From positions 1 to 25,153 of the IMG/VR virus record IMGVR_UViG_3300036398_001679: DNA of 25,153 nucleotides; one strand, written 5' to 3'. How positions within the stretch are numbered: the stretch's first letter is position 1; the number at the start of each line of letters is the position of its first letter. This stretch comes from a virus. A program made the translations under genes and the position numbers. The notes beneath the pieces are model-generated. The model did no database searches. It was not told the origin of the DNA and worked only from the letters and a program-made list of their open reading frames with translations. Below, one piece after another: positions 1 through 8,720 of the stretch.

Positions 1-49
1 ATTGTAGTAATTTCGGCAAGATTTTGCACGGACTGCAGAGAGGGAAGGG

Positions 50-77
50 CGGCGCGGTAAGATTCGCCGTTTTTTTT
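50..77 (+). terminator. Weak hairpin with T8, plus-strand terminator-like
   Basis: A 5-bp stem (CGGCG 50-54 with CGCCG 65-69), with a 10-base loop, is followed by eight T residues (70-77). The plus-strand frame open from base 1 ends at TAA 58-60 inside the loop, which would fit the end of a gene to the left of the window. The stem is short, so confidence is limited. Confidence 0.35.
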
Positions 78-166
78 ATGTATTTCTATTTGAATCATTT
101 TAGTATATTTGTATGTCATCATGCTTTATTTTGCAGGTGGCCAAATACTCAAAGCATTGGCGTGCG

Positions 167-199
167 AAAAGGCTACCCGGGGAAGGTAGCCTTTTTTTT
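167..199 (+). terminator. Strong hairpin with T8, plus-strand terminator
   Basis: An 11-bp stem (AAAAGGCTACC 167-177 with GGTAGCCTTTT 185-195) has loop CGGGGAA. Eight T residues (192-199) complete it on the plus strand. In minus orientation only the short TTTT of the stem itself is present, so it would be weaker. No confirmed plus-strand gene precedes it in this window. Confidence 0.65.
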
Positions 200-249
200 G
201 TATATTGCAATCAGCGGCCTATCATAGCCGCGTGCCTCCCCCAGAGCAT

Positions 250-283
250 AAGCCTTGAAAGCCATAAACTTTCAGGGCTTTTT
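250..283 (+). terminator. Hairpin overlapping the end of the last gene, plus-strand terminator-like
   Basis: An imperfect 12-bp stem pairs 250-261 with 269-280 (one G-T pair), with loop CCATAAA. On the plus strand it runs into TTTTTATT, but on the minus strand into ATGCTCTGG, so the U tract supports plus-strand termination. The TGA of the 272-469 gene lies inside the stem (272-274). It could also act as a 3'-end protecting structure for the minus-strand mRNA. Confidence 0.5.
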
Positions 284-469
284 ATTATAGTAGTCTTCCT
301 TCATGACTTTCAGCATGAATCTGCAAGTTGCTATTTCGCCTTGTGCCATAAGAAGTTGATCGCATTCTTTTACGGCCAAAGAAACGGCCTTGTTTATTGG
401 CAATTTCTTGCGAATAGCATAAGCTCTAATAGCTCTTTGCTCTGCTGGGTCTGTTATGCGAATTACCAT
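272..469 (-). CDS. Small basic protein, possible ribbon-helix-helix regulator
   Basis: A 65-residue protein from the ATG at 469 (a TTG one codon earlier is less likely). The opening MVIRITDPAEQRAIRAYAIRKKLPINKAVSLAVKE has the order of a short strand (VIRIT), helix, turn and helix that is seen in ribbon-helix-helix DNA-binding proteins, where the strand pairs in a dimer. The rest is a helix with Cys and Met residues (CDQLLMAQGEIATCRFMLKVM) and a basic tail. It is the last gene of the cluster. A role in controlling late genes is possible, but no operator was found and the assignment is tentative. Confidence 0.62.
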   Translation of the reverse strand: MVIRITDPAEQRAIRAYAIRKKLPINKAVSLAVKECDQLLMAQGEIATCRFMLKVMKEDYYNKKP

Positions 470-960
470 CAATCGCGTCTTAATACGATTTGACCTTTAA
501 TGGTCGCACCCGATGCGAAAGTATTAGCGTCTTTGATTTCGGGAACCATGTAAAGCGTTTTACTTGTAGGTTGGCATACATATTCAATTGCTATATTCTT
601 TTGCAATATTCTTACGCCTGTACCCGCTGCTATCCAGTCAGCTTCTGCAATATCAGCATAACCTACCATAAGATCCATTTGAGCGCTTGTAAAGGCTTGC
701 GGGCTATTCCGCGCGGCTGGTGTGATAGCCGAGCCGAAAAACCAGAGGCGCAAAGCTGGGACTTGAACTGTACCCGATGAGGTTTCTTTTAGTATTATGC
801 GTTCCATCATACCTGAAAACCCAAGGAATCTAGCCGCGTCAATTGAGATAGCGCCTGAAGTGAGAATGTCATTTGCAGCATATGCGGCGGTATCGAGCGT
901 TCCAAAGTCAAAGGCTCTTAATACTCTATCTTGTCCTGTTTTACCTGTATAAAATTCCAT
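469..960 (-). CDS. Paralogous tail-associated protein B
   Basis: A 163-residue protein, second member of a tandem pair with the 963-1439 gene. Conserved blocks are FDFGTLDT, NDILTSGAIS, FFGSAITPAARNSPQAFTSAQMD, YVCQPTSKTLY and the closing QIVLRRD (compare FILKRD). The middle has diverged freely. The ATG at 960 follows AAGAGATT, and the stop TGA at 471-469 overlaps the next ATG as TGATG. Its function is not recognised. Both copies could decorate the tail tip as a hetero-oligomer, or one copy may have taken a new role after duplication. Confidence 0.75.
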   Translation of the reverse strand: MEFYTGKTGQDRVLRAFDFGTLDTAAYAANDILTSGAISIDAARFLGFSGMMERIILKETSSGTVQVPALRLWFFGSAITPAARNSPQAFTSAQMDLMVGYADIAEADWIAAGTGVRILQKNIAIEYVCQPTSKTLYMVPEIKDANTFASGATIKGQIVLRRD

Positions 961-962
961 GT

Positions 963-1439
963 TTAATCTCTTTTTAGAATGAAGTGTCCTGTAACTTTCG
1001 AGGTTGCAAAATAACCATCTGCTTGACTGATTACAAATACAATATACAGCGCATTTGAATCTGGCTGAGTAACGTAAGGCATATCAATTGTCTTGTATAC
1101 AACGTATCCATCCGAAGTTGATCTATACTCATTTGATGATAGAGTAATAAGCCCAATAAACTTATCCATTTGCTCCGCAGTAAAGTCTCTTGGCGCGTTT
1201 TGCGCTGGTGGATCAATCGGAGCGCCAAAGATATACATAGAACCTACCGGAACTGCATTTATAATTTTAAAGTAAATTGCTTCAATGACTCCAGATGATT
1301 GACCAGTCCTACCGGTATAAGCTGGTATATTACCAGAGGTTAGTACATCTAGTGTGCTATAACTTCCTGTTAATACGCCGAAGTCAAACTCTGATTTATA
1401 ATTATCATTTCCAATGCTACCGAGATACCGATTATTCAT
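963..1439 (-). CDS. Paralogous tail-associated protein A
   Basis: I chose the ATG at 1439 (158 aa, MNNRYLGSIG). A GTG two codons earlier directly follows the stop of the previous gene. The protein resembles the next gene over its whole length: FDFG, DVLTSGNI, FGAPIDPPAQNAPRDFTAEQMD (split in two blocks) and YVTQPDSNALY, and it ends in FILKRD. Both are of beta character and have no membrane segment or catalytic motif. In context they are probably minor tail or tip proteins encoded at the end of the tail cluster. I do not know a family for them. Confidence 0.75.
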   Translation of the reverse strand: MNNRYLGSIGNDNYKSEFDFGVLTGSYSTLDVLTSGNIPAYTGRTGQSSGVIEAIYFKIINAVPVGSMYIFGAPIDPPAQNAPRDFTAEQMDKFIGLITLSSNEYRSTSDGYVVYKTIDMPYVTQPDSNALYIVFVISQADGYFATSKVTGHFILKRD

Positions 1440-1445
1440 AATCAC

Positions 1446-2195
1446 TCACGCAAAATTGTAAGTATTTTCATCTTCGAAAGGTCGTAGCCAAATTATCTGA
1501 AGTTGGGCTTCGACATTGTTATCGTCAAGCTCGTATACTTCAGCGCCGTGGCCGGGGTTTTGGCTTCTAAATTCTATCTGTATTCCACCATCGATTGTCG
1601 TGCTTGGTTTTCCTAGGTTATTACCGCCCGGAACTCCTATAAGCGTCGAGAGGCGTAAAACAGGGTATGTATCTGTAATGCAAACATCTTGCATTGTATA
1701 GAATGAATCGGGCTGATCAACTGCAAGAGCTCTAAGATAATATATTGAATTGTTATGATGCCACTCTGTTTGCAAAAATATCACATTTACAAGATACCAT
1801 CCTTTCTTGCGAACTCTGATAATGGTTGGGTCTGCAGTATCGATATATGCAAGGCTTGTATTAATTCCATAGGCTTCATTACGCGGGTCTGATTCCCACT
1901 TAATGAGGCTATTTCCGAGATGGCTTGAATTAACAATATGCTGCCAAGGCACTACGGTCTTTATTCCCCAGACTTCATTCATATTATTGTCAATTGCAGA
2001 GCTTGCGGCGCTGTAAGCAATTACACGGGCACTTTGCACGGCTTGTGCTAGGACGGCCTGGGTCTCTTCTATGTTATTTATTTCTTCATTGTCTTGTTGC
2101 TCGACTATTGTCAAGCTACTAGGCATATCGGGCATCGAAAAAGCTACTTGCTTTCTTCCAATACCTGAAGGTCTTACGGGCTCATTAAATTTCAT
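1446..2195 (-). CDS. Tail tip protein with N-terminal helix and possible C1q/TNF-like beta domain
   Basis: A 249-residue protein. The first 90 residues include a helical stretch (DNEEINNIEETQAVLAQAVQSARVIAYSA) that could be a trimeric coiled coil. From about 110 the sequence is beta-rich: INTSLAYIDTADPTIIRVRK, GWYLVNVIFLQTEW, YYLRALAVDQ, VLRLSTLIGVPGG, GIQIEFRSQ and LQIIWLRPFED. The G-W-Y-L-V-N opening and the final VEAQLQIIWL strand recall the C1q/TNF-type jelly roll used for trimeric ligand binding in phage tips. This is pattern recall only. It belongs to the tail tip cluster by ATGA coupling and its end is directly followed by the paralogous pair. Confidence 0.65.
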   Translation of the reverse strand: MKFNEPVRPSGIGRKQVAFSMPDMPSSLTIVEQQDNEEINNIEETQAVLAQAVQSARVIAYSAASSAIDNNMNEVWGIKTVVPWQHIVNSSHLGNSLIKWESDPRNEAYGINTSLAYIDTADPTIIRVRKKGWYLVNVIFLQTEWHHNNSIYYLRALAVDQPDSFYTMQDVCITDTYPVLRLSTLIGVPGGNNLGKPSTTIDGGIQIEFRSQNPGHGAEVYELDDNNVEAQLQIIWLRPFEDENTYNFA

Positions 2196-3994
2196 TCTGA
2201 CTCCGCGTCGATTCGTAGTGTAATATCGGCCATACCTTCATAAACTTTATGCGAGTGTTTTGTCATAACTGCAAGCGCGGTCTCTTCGCCATATATCGAT
2301 TCCAATAGCGTATTATAATCTACAAGGTCAATTGTACATCGTTTACCTACATCAGTAAACTTTGCAGTGATGAAATTGGTAGTAAGAGTCGCTTCAGCTT
2401 GTTTTTTACGACCTAAAAAATTGACCATAGCCTCTGATATAGTTTGAGGGAGGCAAGCATTTTGTTGTTTCCAAATTACTTGCGTACTTGGGTCGATATA
2501 AGGGCTTGTATCAGTTGGTGCGGCGTAATCTTCACCACCAAAAAATACATTTACGATAGGCTTTGGAACTATGATTATACTATTTGATTCAAAGTATAGC
2601 AAGTATCCACTATTTATCGTGTTTCTTTGCCATTTTATGAAAGTAGAGTAAGGTATATCTGCATAGGATGCAAGATTTGCAGAACGACTTGTTAATTGAG
2701 GCACATTATGAAACATGATTTTAAGGTCTTTGCTATTGTCGCCGCTTGTGCCTTGTTTTCCGCTTGGGAATGAAGTTGTATCACTATTTCCAGTTATGCT
2801 TGTAACTTCGGTAGTCACTTGATTAAGGACTTCGCTAAACATTTTAATTTTGAAGTTGCTATATGTATTATCCTGATCGAATGTAATTGACGGCGTTGCA
2901 AGCACTGGATAAGGATTACTTGATACCATTGTAATAGTATAAGCATCTGGATTTCCGCTTGTGAAGCTATATGTAGGTCTTACAGTTTCAAGAGCATTAT
3001 CGCAAAGCATCTTATATGCTTCGTAGAAATTCGTAAACTGTGCAAACATCTTAGAATCACCAAGAGCGCCGCCTACGAGTTGACCTTGGTTATCGTAAAT
3101 TTCGGATACATAACAAAGATACTGAGGCAAAATAAAGTTATTGCTTGAATCTTTAAGAAATACCGAATAAGTAAATATATCATGGCATACAAAGGACGCT
3201 GTCAATTTACCTGTAAGAGCTCTGAGGTATTTTGAGTACATTTCACCTATCTTAGTTTTGAGCCTTGCGAATGTACTGATATACATCGAGAATCCATCGG
3301 GCAAAATATCAAGCATTGCATAACCAGTATTCGGGTCATCAAGCATAAATCCCGAATACAACTGATTAAATTGCGTGTTTTCGCTTAAGGCTACCGATGC
3401 TGAATAATCAACCGTTGTATTATCCCTCATTAGCAATCGTGACCATATATGAGGAGTTATTGCCTCTCCGATGCATCGTTGAATATCATATATCTCAATT
3501 GTATAGGTTATCACATTATCGAGCGCGGTAATTTCAAGCTCATTCTCTGCAGAATACTTTTGGCATCCTATGAATGCGGTCTTGAATCCGGAGCCGTCAT
3601 TGTATTGCAGAACAAAAGTATTGAATGCATCGAATTCAGTTTGCTCTGTTGTAGTGAATGCATCTATCCATGGCGTTCCATCGCTATTGAGGGGGCGCTT
3701 TTTTGTCGTAGTCCCTTGCAATAAGTCAACGCGCAAATCATCGAGCGCTGTAGTGCCCTGCAAAGCGGCTATATTGACATTTATCTTAAGCACTTGGCTA
3801 ACAAGACCCGCGGGGATGCTGCCTAGCTCGGTATCGAGACTCATATCCCTTAGTAAAAACTCACTAGGGAGCGTCACATTCGAACTCAAGGCGGGGGTAA
3901 TGTAATCTACACTACTCGGTATGATATACATACGCCATTGAATAGAGTCTTCGCTAGTCCAAGTAGTTACAAATCTTTGGTTTGATAATGCCAT
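2192..3994 (-). CDS. Large tail tip/baseplate hub-like protein
   Basis: A 600-residue mostly beta protein. It opens WTSEDSIQWRMYIIPSSVDY and has a long central part with aromatic-rich strands. A Ser/Thr/Gly/Asp-rich linker lies at about 400-425 (GNSDTTSFPSGKQGTSGD), and the late segments TLTTNFITAKFTDVGKRCTIDL and ALAVMTKHSHKVYEGMADIT complete it. The repeated strand-turn pattern and its place after the first tip gene suggest the hub of the tail tip (Tal/gp44-like) or its functional equivalent. I see no lysozyme or peptidase motif. The start is in a TAATG overlap and the end in an ATGA overlap with the next gene, so the three tip genes are coupled. Confidence 0.72.
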   Translation of the reverse strand: MALSNQRFVTTWTSEDSIQWRMYIIPSSVDYITPALSSNVTLPSEFLLRDMSLDTELGSIPAGLVSQVLKINVNIAALQGTTALDDLRVDLLQGTTTKKRPLNSDGTPWIDAFTTTEQTEFDAFNTFVLQYNDGSGFKTAFIGCQKYSAENELEITALDNVITYTIEIYDIQRCIGEAITPHIWSRLLMRDNTTVDYSASVALSENTQFNQLYSGFMLDDPNTGYAMLDILPDGFSMYISTFARLKTKIGEMYSKYLRALTGKLTASFVCHDIFTYSVFLKDSSNNFILPQYLCYVSEIYDNQGQLVGGALGDSKMFAQFTNFYEAYKMLCDNALETVRPTYSFTSGNPDAYTITMVSSNPYPVLATPSITFDQDNTYSNFKIKMFSEVLNQVTTEVTSITGNSDTTSFPSGKQGTSGDNSKDLKIMFHNVPQLTSRSANLASYADIPYSTFIKWQRNTINSGYLLYFESNSIIIVPKPIVNVFFGGEDYAAPTDTSPYIDPSTQVIWKQQNACLPQTISEAMVNFLGRKKQAEATLTTNFITAKFTDVGKRCTIDLVDYNTLLESIYGEETALAVMTKHSHKVYEGMADITLRIDAESE

Positions 3995-4455
3995 TAGATC
4001 AAGTCCCTACGATAGCAGGTGATAGTAAACTTTTCGAGTCCTGAAGCCCACTGTTTTTCATTACTGAAGTCGCATCGTGCAAAGACAAAAGGAATAAGCG
4101 CTTTTGAGTACGTGAAAGAGCTTGTGGACTGATACCTTTTAGGCATTTGATACGGCGGGGTCGGTTCTACTATGCGAGTGTATTTCTTTTGCAGAATCTC
4201 TTGCAATAGGTAATACACATTATCACTATTTACCGTGCCATAGTCCCATGTACTTACCGGGATGCAATCTACTTCGAGTGCTATCCTGATTCGGCGCTGT
4301 CCTATTTCTGTTCCTGACATGCTGACTTCATTTGAGGACTCGACTGTAAAGGTCGGCAATATCCCGAAAACAGGTAACTCAACTCCGAGTGTATTTATCG
4401 ATGCAAAGGTCGGATCGTCTGACCCTTCGAATTTGACCCAATATCTCCAAGACAT
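3994..4455 (-). CDS. Distal tail / tail tip protein, first after the tape measure
   Basis: I chose the ATG at 4455 (153 aa, MSWRYWVKFEGSD). It follows AAGGAGAGGATAAT, one of the best ribosome sites in the window, and starts just after the tape measure stop; an ATG six codons earlier lies before that site. The protein is beta-rich (TFTVESSNEVSMSG, RIRIALEVDCIPV, ALIPFVFARCDF, FTITCYRRDLI). Its position after the tape measure is that of Dit-like distal tail proteins, but I recognise no specific motif. It ends in a TAATG overlap with the next gene. Confidence 0.75.
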   Translation of the reverse strand: MSWRYWVKFEGSDDPTFASINTLGVELPVFGILPTFTVESSNEVSMSGTEIGQRRIRIALEVDCIPVSTWDYGTVNSDNVYYLLQEILQKKYTRIVEPTPPYQMPKRYQSTSSFTYSKALIPFVFARCDFSNEKQWASGLEKFTITCYRRDLI

Positions 4456-4456
4456 A

Positions 4457-7400
4457 TTATCCTCTCCTTGCATTACGGCGGCGGTCTCTTTCGATCACGG
4501 CCTTTATTGAGTTATTATCGGCTACAAGCGCGCCGCTTATTTCGACGTGAGTATTTCGGTTGATTTGCTTGCCTAATCCGCGCGTCTCTTCGCGAAGTTT
4601 CCTAACCTCTTGAATAAGATTGCCATCCTCTTGCACTGAGAATCGCATTTGCGGAGCGTTGGAAGTAAAGTAGTCTCGAATACTCATACCGGGGTTATTA
4701 TTCATCCATTCGAGCTCTTGGCGGTTTGCTTTCGTGCCCGCGGCTGTAATAACCGATTCACCTTTCGATAGCCAAGCTGGTATAGAGTCGCTTCTTTCAT
4801 CGCCAGGACCTTCGAGTCCTACGACACCGTCTTTGAATCCTAGAGCGCCTCTGGCGTTTGCTAAAAGCAACTGAAGCCCTGCAGTAAGGGTAGCTGCAAT
4901 AAGCGGCCCTGCAATCGGTCCGAGTGTGGTGATGGAGCTTCCCAAAATACCGACGACAAAAGACGGTATCATTTTAGAGACGGCATCAAACGCCGCGCCT
5001 GCGGCTGCATTTCCGAAGTCTGCTAGAGTTGCTTTACCTGAAGCGGCAAGCGTTCCAAATTGCTCTAATGTTTGACCGACAAATTCATTAAATACTTTCT
5101 GATTGCCTTCCATGCCTTGAGCGTTTTTCTTGAATATCTCGGATTGAGATTTTAGCACACTCGCGGCCGCTTGATCTCCTGCAGTTTTGAGTCTTTGCAA
5201 GAAAGTTACTTCGGTTTGCTCTTCGACTTGTTTTCTTTGCGCGTCGATCTCTGCAACTTTTGCAGCATAATCCTCAAAGCTAATTTCTCTCTTTGCAAGA
5301 CTCTTTGTTAAGTCGTCCTCTTCAGCATTGAGCGCTCCTAATCTCTCTTGTCTAATTTGCTCATTTGTCTCGCGCTCTTTCATTATCTTTTCGGTGTTAA
5401 AAGCATCATTAAGCGCGGCTTGAAAAGTAAGAAGAGCACCAGACAAACCAGAATTTTTCTCTATTTCCGCTGCAGAGTCTTTTGCAAATTTATCAAGCTT
5501 AGTTTTCGCATCGTTAAGAGCGGTCTGGTTAGCGTCGAGTTGTTGCTCTAAGAGTCTTTGAGTCTTATCATCGCCGAGGCCGATAGCCACATCGATAGCA
5601 GCTTGAATATCAAGCGCTTGTCCTTTGACATAATTTGCGTATGAGTCGTATGAGTCTTGGACTTTTTTGAGTTCTTCAGTTGTTTTTACCGCACTTGCTG
5701 GTATAAGATTATCAAGCGAGCCCTCTAATGTTTTCGACTGATCTTGAATTCGCTTAACTAGGTTTTTCAGTTGGTCTTGAATTTCTTTGTCATTTTCTGC
5801 GCCTAGTTTGGCGTTTATTCTTACCTCGAATTTACCTACTTCAGTAAGCAACTTGCGAACATTAAGAGTCGCATCTGCTACATTCTCATCTTTGCCAAGT
5901 TTTACACCGAGTACTAGATTGCCTTGCGCGTCTCTAGTAGTTCCGAATGTATTTTCTATAGTCTTAGTTAAAGCCTCTGCAGTCGGTGCTGCATTAGGAT
6001 CTTGAGAAAGTTTAAGTTGTATCTCTTCTTTGTTTAGTCCTTGTTGCTCAAATTTAGTTACTTGCTCTTTGCGGTATATTTCGATACCATCAATATAGCT
6101 CTTATATCGTGCGAGTGCTTTCTTGTACTCGGAATCAGCAGGGGTTCCGCTTGGCTTAGGATCGCCTTTTGGCGGTGGCTTTGTAGTATCCTCTAACTTC
6201 TTATTCACCTCTACAACGGTATCGGCTGTTTTCTTGTAGGCATTTAGGGCTGCAATTTGAGAATTATACGCTGTGGATACCGCTTGTAGTGCTTTGCTGT
6301 TACTTGCTAGCTCTCTTGTAGCTTTTGCATATGCATCGGTTGCTTGTTCTTGAGTGCTTGCACTATATAAAGCTTTAGCAAAAGCATTTACTGCAGCATT
6401 GCCATAAGAATCAGTAACTACTCCTAATGTTTTTGTAGTTGCGATTGCCTCTTCTATCGCTTCATTTCTCTTTGCAAAGCTAAGAGTCTGATTTGCTGCC
6501 ATTAATGCCTTGTCAAGCCTTGCAGATTCAGCTGCAAGACCTTTTAAACTATCACCAGCTCTATTTGCAATAGCTTGAACTCCGTCAAGATTATCCTTAT
6601 AGCTTGCAGTATTCTTAACAAGATCAGGATACTCTTTACTCAAGTCACCTGTTAGTTGTTTCATGCGAGCGGTTTCGGCATTTGTTAGCTTCTTCTTCTC
6701 AGATAGCTTGATAAACTCTTCGGCCATAGACTTCGTGCCTTTGGTCATGGTAGTTTGCTCTTCATTCGCTTTCTTTTGCGTTTGAATTAACTCTACATTT
6801 GCCTCTGCTTGCTCACGAGTCTCTTCGGCTGATACGCTTAGTGCATCTGTAATTGCATAGATACCAGCTCCGAGTACTGCTAGGGCTGCTACGACCGCTC
6901 CAATAGGATTAAGAGACATTGCAAGATTCCACGCATATTGTGCGACGGTTGCAATTGATATTGATCCTCCTAGAGCTGTTTGAACGGCTGCATAGGCCGC
7001 CGTAGCCGCCGTGGATATACCAACTACGATATTATATCCTGCAAAAGCGGCTGCGATAGTACCTACAACGGTTGCAATAGTGCCTAAGTTTGCTGATACA
7101 AAATTAATAATCGGAGTCAAGGTCTTAAATACGCCATCGAGTGCAAGTACAATCGATTGCGACGCTTGTTGAAAAGCAAGTTCTAACTTCTTGGAGAATG
7201 CATCAAAAGTAAGATATTGCCCCGCTGCGTTTTGAGCCTCTTTACCTGCTTGCAATGCCTTTGCTGCGATTTCTTCCTTTGGTATCGGCGCTCCAAACAT
7301 TCTCGCATAGGCTTCAGCCCCTAAGTCTTCGGCGGGCGTTCCTGCAATGGCTACTTGTAATTGACTTCGCATCGCTTCGGAGATATCACCAGCCGAGAAT

Positions 7401-8434
7401 GCCTCTTCGATTGCCCCGCCTGATCGCTCCAAAAATTCTTTTATTGAGATTTGCCCTGAAGTTGCGAGTCCTTCTAATTCTTTTAGGGTCGCTCCCATTG
7501 CTTTCGGCAAAGAGCCTTGTATATCTGCAATTGCCTTTGCAGTATCACCTGCTTTAAGCCTGATTTGAGCCTCTTTGATTGAGTCTCCAATCTTATCGGT
7601 AGTAAATAATCCCTCTTGACCGGCTACGGCAATTTGAGCCGCAAACTCTTCAGCGGAGAATCCCGCTTCTTGCAATAATCCCGAGTATTCTGCAATGGTA
7701 TCAAGTACATCATCTTGCGAAGTTTTACCCTCTTTTGCGGCGAATGCAATAAGATTAAATGCCTCTTGCCCTTCTAGTCCGAATTGTCGTACAAACGGAG
7801 CGGACTTTGATACGACTTCGTTAACATCCTTATCGTAGAGACTTCCAAGAGCCGCCGCGTTTTTGACAAATTCTCCAATCTGATCATTAGGCAAAGCATC
7901 CTGCAATGAAGCCTTTGCATTTGCAATGGCTTTTGTGGCCTCTGCTAAACTACCACCAACGCCTCCGATAAATGCATCCTCTGCACTTGCTTTGAGTGCT
8001 TCGAACTCTTCGCCTGAAGCGCCTGTAGCTGCTTGCAAATTACCTTGCGCGGCTACAAGCTCGCGACCGCCATCGATAATAGCTCCAAATCCATCGGCTA
8101 CAGCTCCAAGACCCGCCTGAATACCAGCGGCCAAGCCACCACCTACAAGCCCTCCAATCAAGCCACCGCTAAGAGCGTCACCTAGCCCGCCTTTCAAGCC
8201 TTCAAATACACCGCCAAGTCCACCTGCAGAATCACCAACGCCATCAATCGCCGCGGATAGCTTGTTGACATCTGCAACGGCTCCGGATGTATTTATATCG
8301 GCCATTTTATCAAGTGCTTGGTCGGTTTGCTTCGACTCATTTTGCACCTGATTAAGTTCGGTAGTGACTTTATTCAGACCTGAAAACAGTTCGGATGCAT
8401 CCAGTCCTAATTTAATTTTGATATCATCGGCCAT
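4457..8434 (-). CDS. Tape measure protein
   Basis: At 1325 residues this is the largest gene of the window, in the usual tape measure place. The N-terminal 60 residues (LDASELFSGLNKVTTELNQVQNESKQ) are a coiled coil, followed by glycine/alanine-rich hydrophobic segments (about 75-125). A predicted hydrophobic middle (roughly 440-535, with FVSANLGTIATVVGTIAAAF and AVVAALAVLGAGIYAI) and long charged helices follow. The C-terminus has FKDGVVGLEGPGDERSDS and IPAWLSKGESVITA, a well-known closing motif. The protein sets tail length and may be released into the host membrane. By the approximate rule of 1.5 Å per residue, the tail would be close to 200 nm. Confidence 0.93.
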   Translation of the reverse strand: MADDIKIKLGLDASELFSGLNKVTTELNQVQNESKQTDQALDKMADINTSGAVADVNKLSAAIDGVGDSAGGLGGVFEGLKGGLGDALSGGLIGGLVGGGLAAGIQAGLGAVADGFGAIIDGGRELVAAQGNLQAATGASGEEFEALKASAEDAFIGGVGGSLAEATKAIANAKASLQDALPNDQIGEFVKNAAALGSLYDKDVNEVVSKSAPFVRQFGLEGQEAFNLIAFAAKEGKTSQDDVLDTIAEYSGLLQEAGFSAEEFAAQIAVAGQEGLFTTDKIGDSIKEAQIRLKAGDTAKAIADIQGSLPKAMGATLKELEGLATSGQISIKEFLERSGGAIEEAFSAGDISEAMRSQLQVAIAGTPAEDLGAEAYARMFGAPIPKEEIAAKALQAGKEAQNAAGQYLTFDAFSKKLELAFQQASQSIVLALDGVFKTLTPIINFVSANLGTIATVVGTIAAAFAGYNIVVGISTAATAAYAAVQTALGGSISIATVAQYAWNLAMSLNPIGAVVAALAVLGAGIYAITDALSVSAEETREQAEANVELIQTQKKANEEQTTMTKGTKSMAEEFIKLSEKKKLTNAETARMKQLTGDLSKEYPDLVKNTASYKDNLDGVQAIANRAGDSLKGLAAESARLDKALMAANQTLSFAKRNEAIEEAIATTKTLGVVTDSYGNAAVNAFAKALYSASTQEQATDAYAKATRELASNSKALQAVSTAYNSQIAALNAYKKTADTVVEVNKKLEDTTKPPPKGDPKPSGTPADSEYKKALARYKSYIDGIEIYRKEQVTKFEQQGLNKEEIQLKLSQDPNAAPTAEALTKTIENTFGTTRDAQGNLVLGVKLGKDENVADATLNVRKLLTEVGKFEVRINAKLGAENDKEIQDQLKNLVKRIQDQSKTLEGSLDNLIPASAVKTTEELKKVQDSYDSYANYVKGQALDIQAAIDVAIGLGDDKTQRLLEQQLDANQTALNDAKTKLDKFAKDSAAEIEKNSGLSGALLTFQAALNDAFNTEKIMKERETNEQIRQERLGALNAEEDDLTKSLAKREISFEDYAAKVAEIDAQRKQVEEQTEVTFLQRLKTAGDQAAASVLKSQSEIFKKNAQGMEGNQKVFNEFVGQTLEQFGTLAASGKATLADFGNAAAGAAFDAVSKMIPSFVVGILGSSITTLGPIAGPLIAATLTAGLQLLLANARGALGFKDGVVGLEGPGDERSDSIPAWLSKGESVITAAGTKANRQELEWMNNNPGMSIRDYFTSNAPQMRFSVQEDGNLIQEVRKLREETRGLGKQINRNTHVEISGALVADNNSIKAVIERDRRRNARRG

Positions 8435-8720
8435 TGATTCTGCGCTCCATTTTGCGGCGTTCTTTGTGGTAAGTTATTGTATAGGCATAAGTACGGATTA
8501 CATCCACGCGAGCCGTGTCGTAATATAGTCTTAGATACGCTGCAGGATCGCCGCCTGCAACGCCTTTGAATATCCAATATGAGCCTACAATTTCGCCAAG
8601 ATAATAAGCACTCTCATCTCCGTCCGTCTCTTCATACTCATCATCGTCTGGGTCGTTAAATACAGTCAAGTCCTCAAGATAGTACTCACATAATGCGGAC
8701 TCTTCTGCATACCGTTTCAC
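8424..8720 (-). CDS. Tail assembly chaperone, second frame (T-like), GTG start or frameshift extension
   Basis: A 98-residue frame that overlaps both the G-like gene (35 bases) and the tape measure start (11 bases). It has no ATG near its beginning. The only near start is the GTG at 8720-8718, with weak ribosome-site support (AAAG only). It is acidic in the middle (DPDDDEYEETDGDES) and basic at the end (HKERRKMERRINGR). The position between G and the tape measure is that of the T segment of GT fusion proteins. It may be expressed mainly as a C-terminal extension of the upstream protein, or separately by coupled reinitiation. The homology was not recognised directly. Confidence 0.72.
   Translation of the reverse strand: MKRYAEESALCEYYLEDLTVFNDPDDDEYEETDGDESAYYLGEIVGSYWIFKGVAGGDPAAYLRLYYDTARVDVIRTYAYTITYHKERRKMERRINGR

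Larger units (their letters stand above)
1..271. other. Hairpin-rich region without a recognised gene
   Basis: I see no credible gene here on either strand. The region holds the three plus-oriented hairpins listed separately and a fourth short one (GCGGC 214-218 with GCCGC 227-231, no T tract). Plus-strand open frames across it have low-complexity translations and no ribosome site. A TATATTTG (104-111) resembles the -7 box of Bacteroidota promoters, but no -33 TTTG lies at the right distance. The left edge may be the end of a plus-strand gene of the neighbouring region or the border between two transcription units. Confidence 0.5.

Noticed and set aside
24-227. Plus-strand open frame across the left edge
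   Set aside because: Its translation is rich in aromatic and low-complexity residues, there is no ribosome site, and it runs through two terminator-like hairpins.
1-271. tRNA or attachment site at the left edge
   Set aside because: No cloverleaf or CCA-type end could be built, and there is no integrase or repeated sequence to support an att site.
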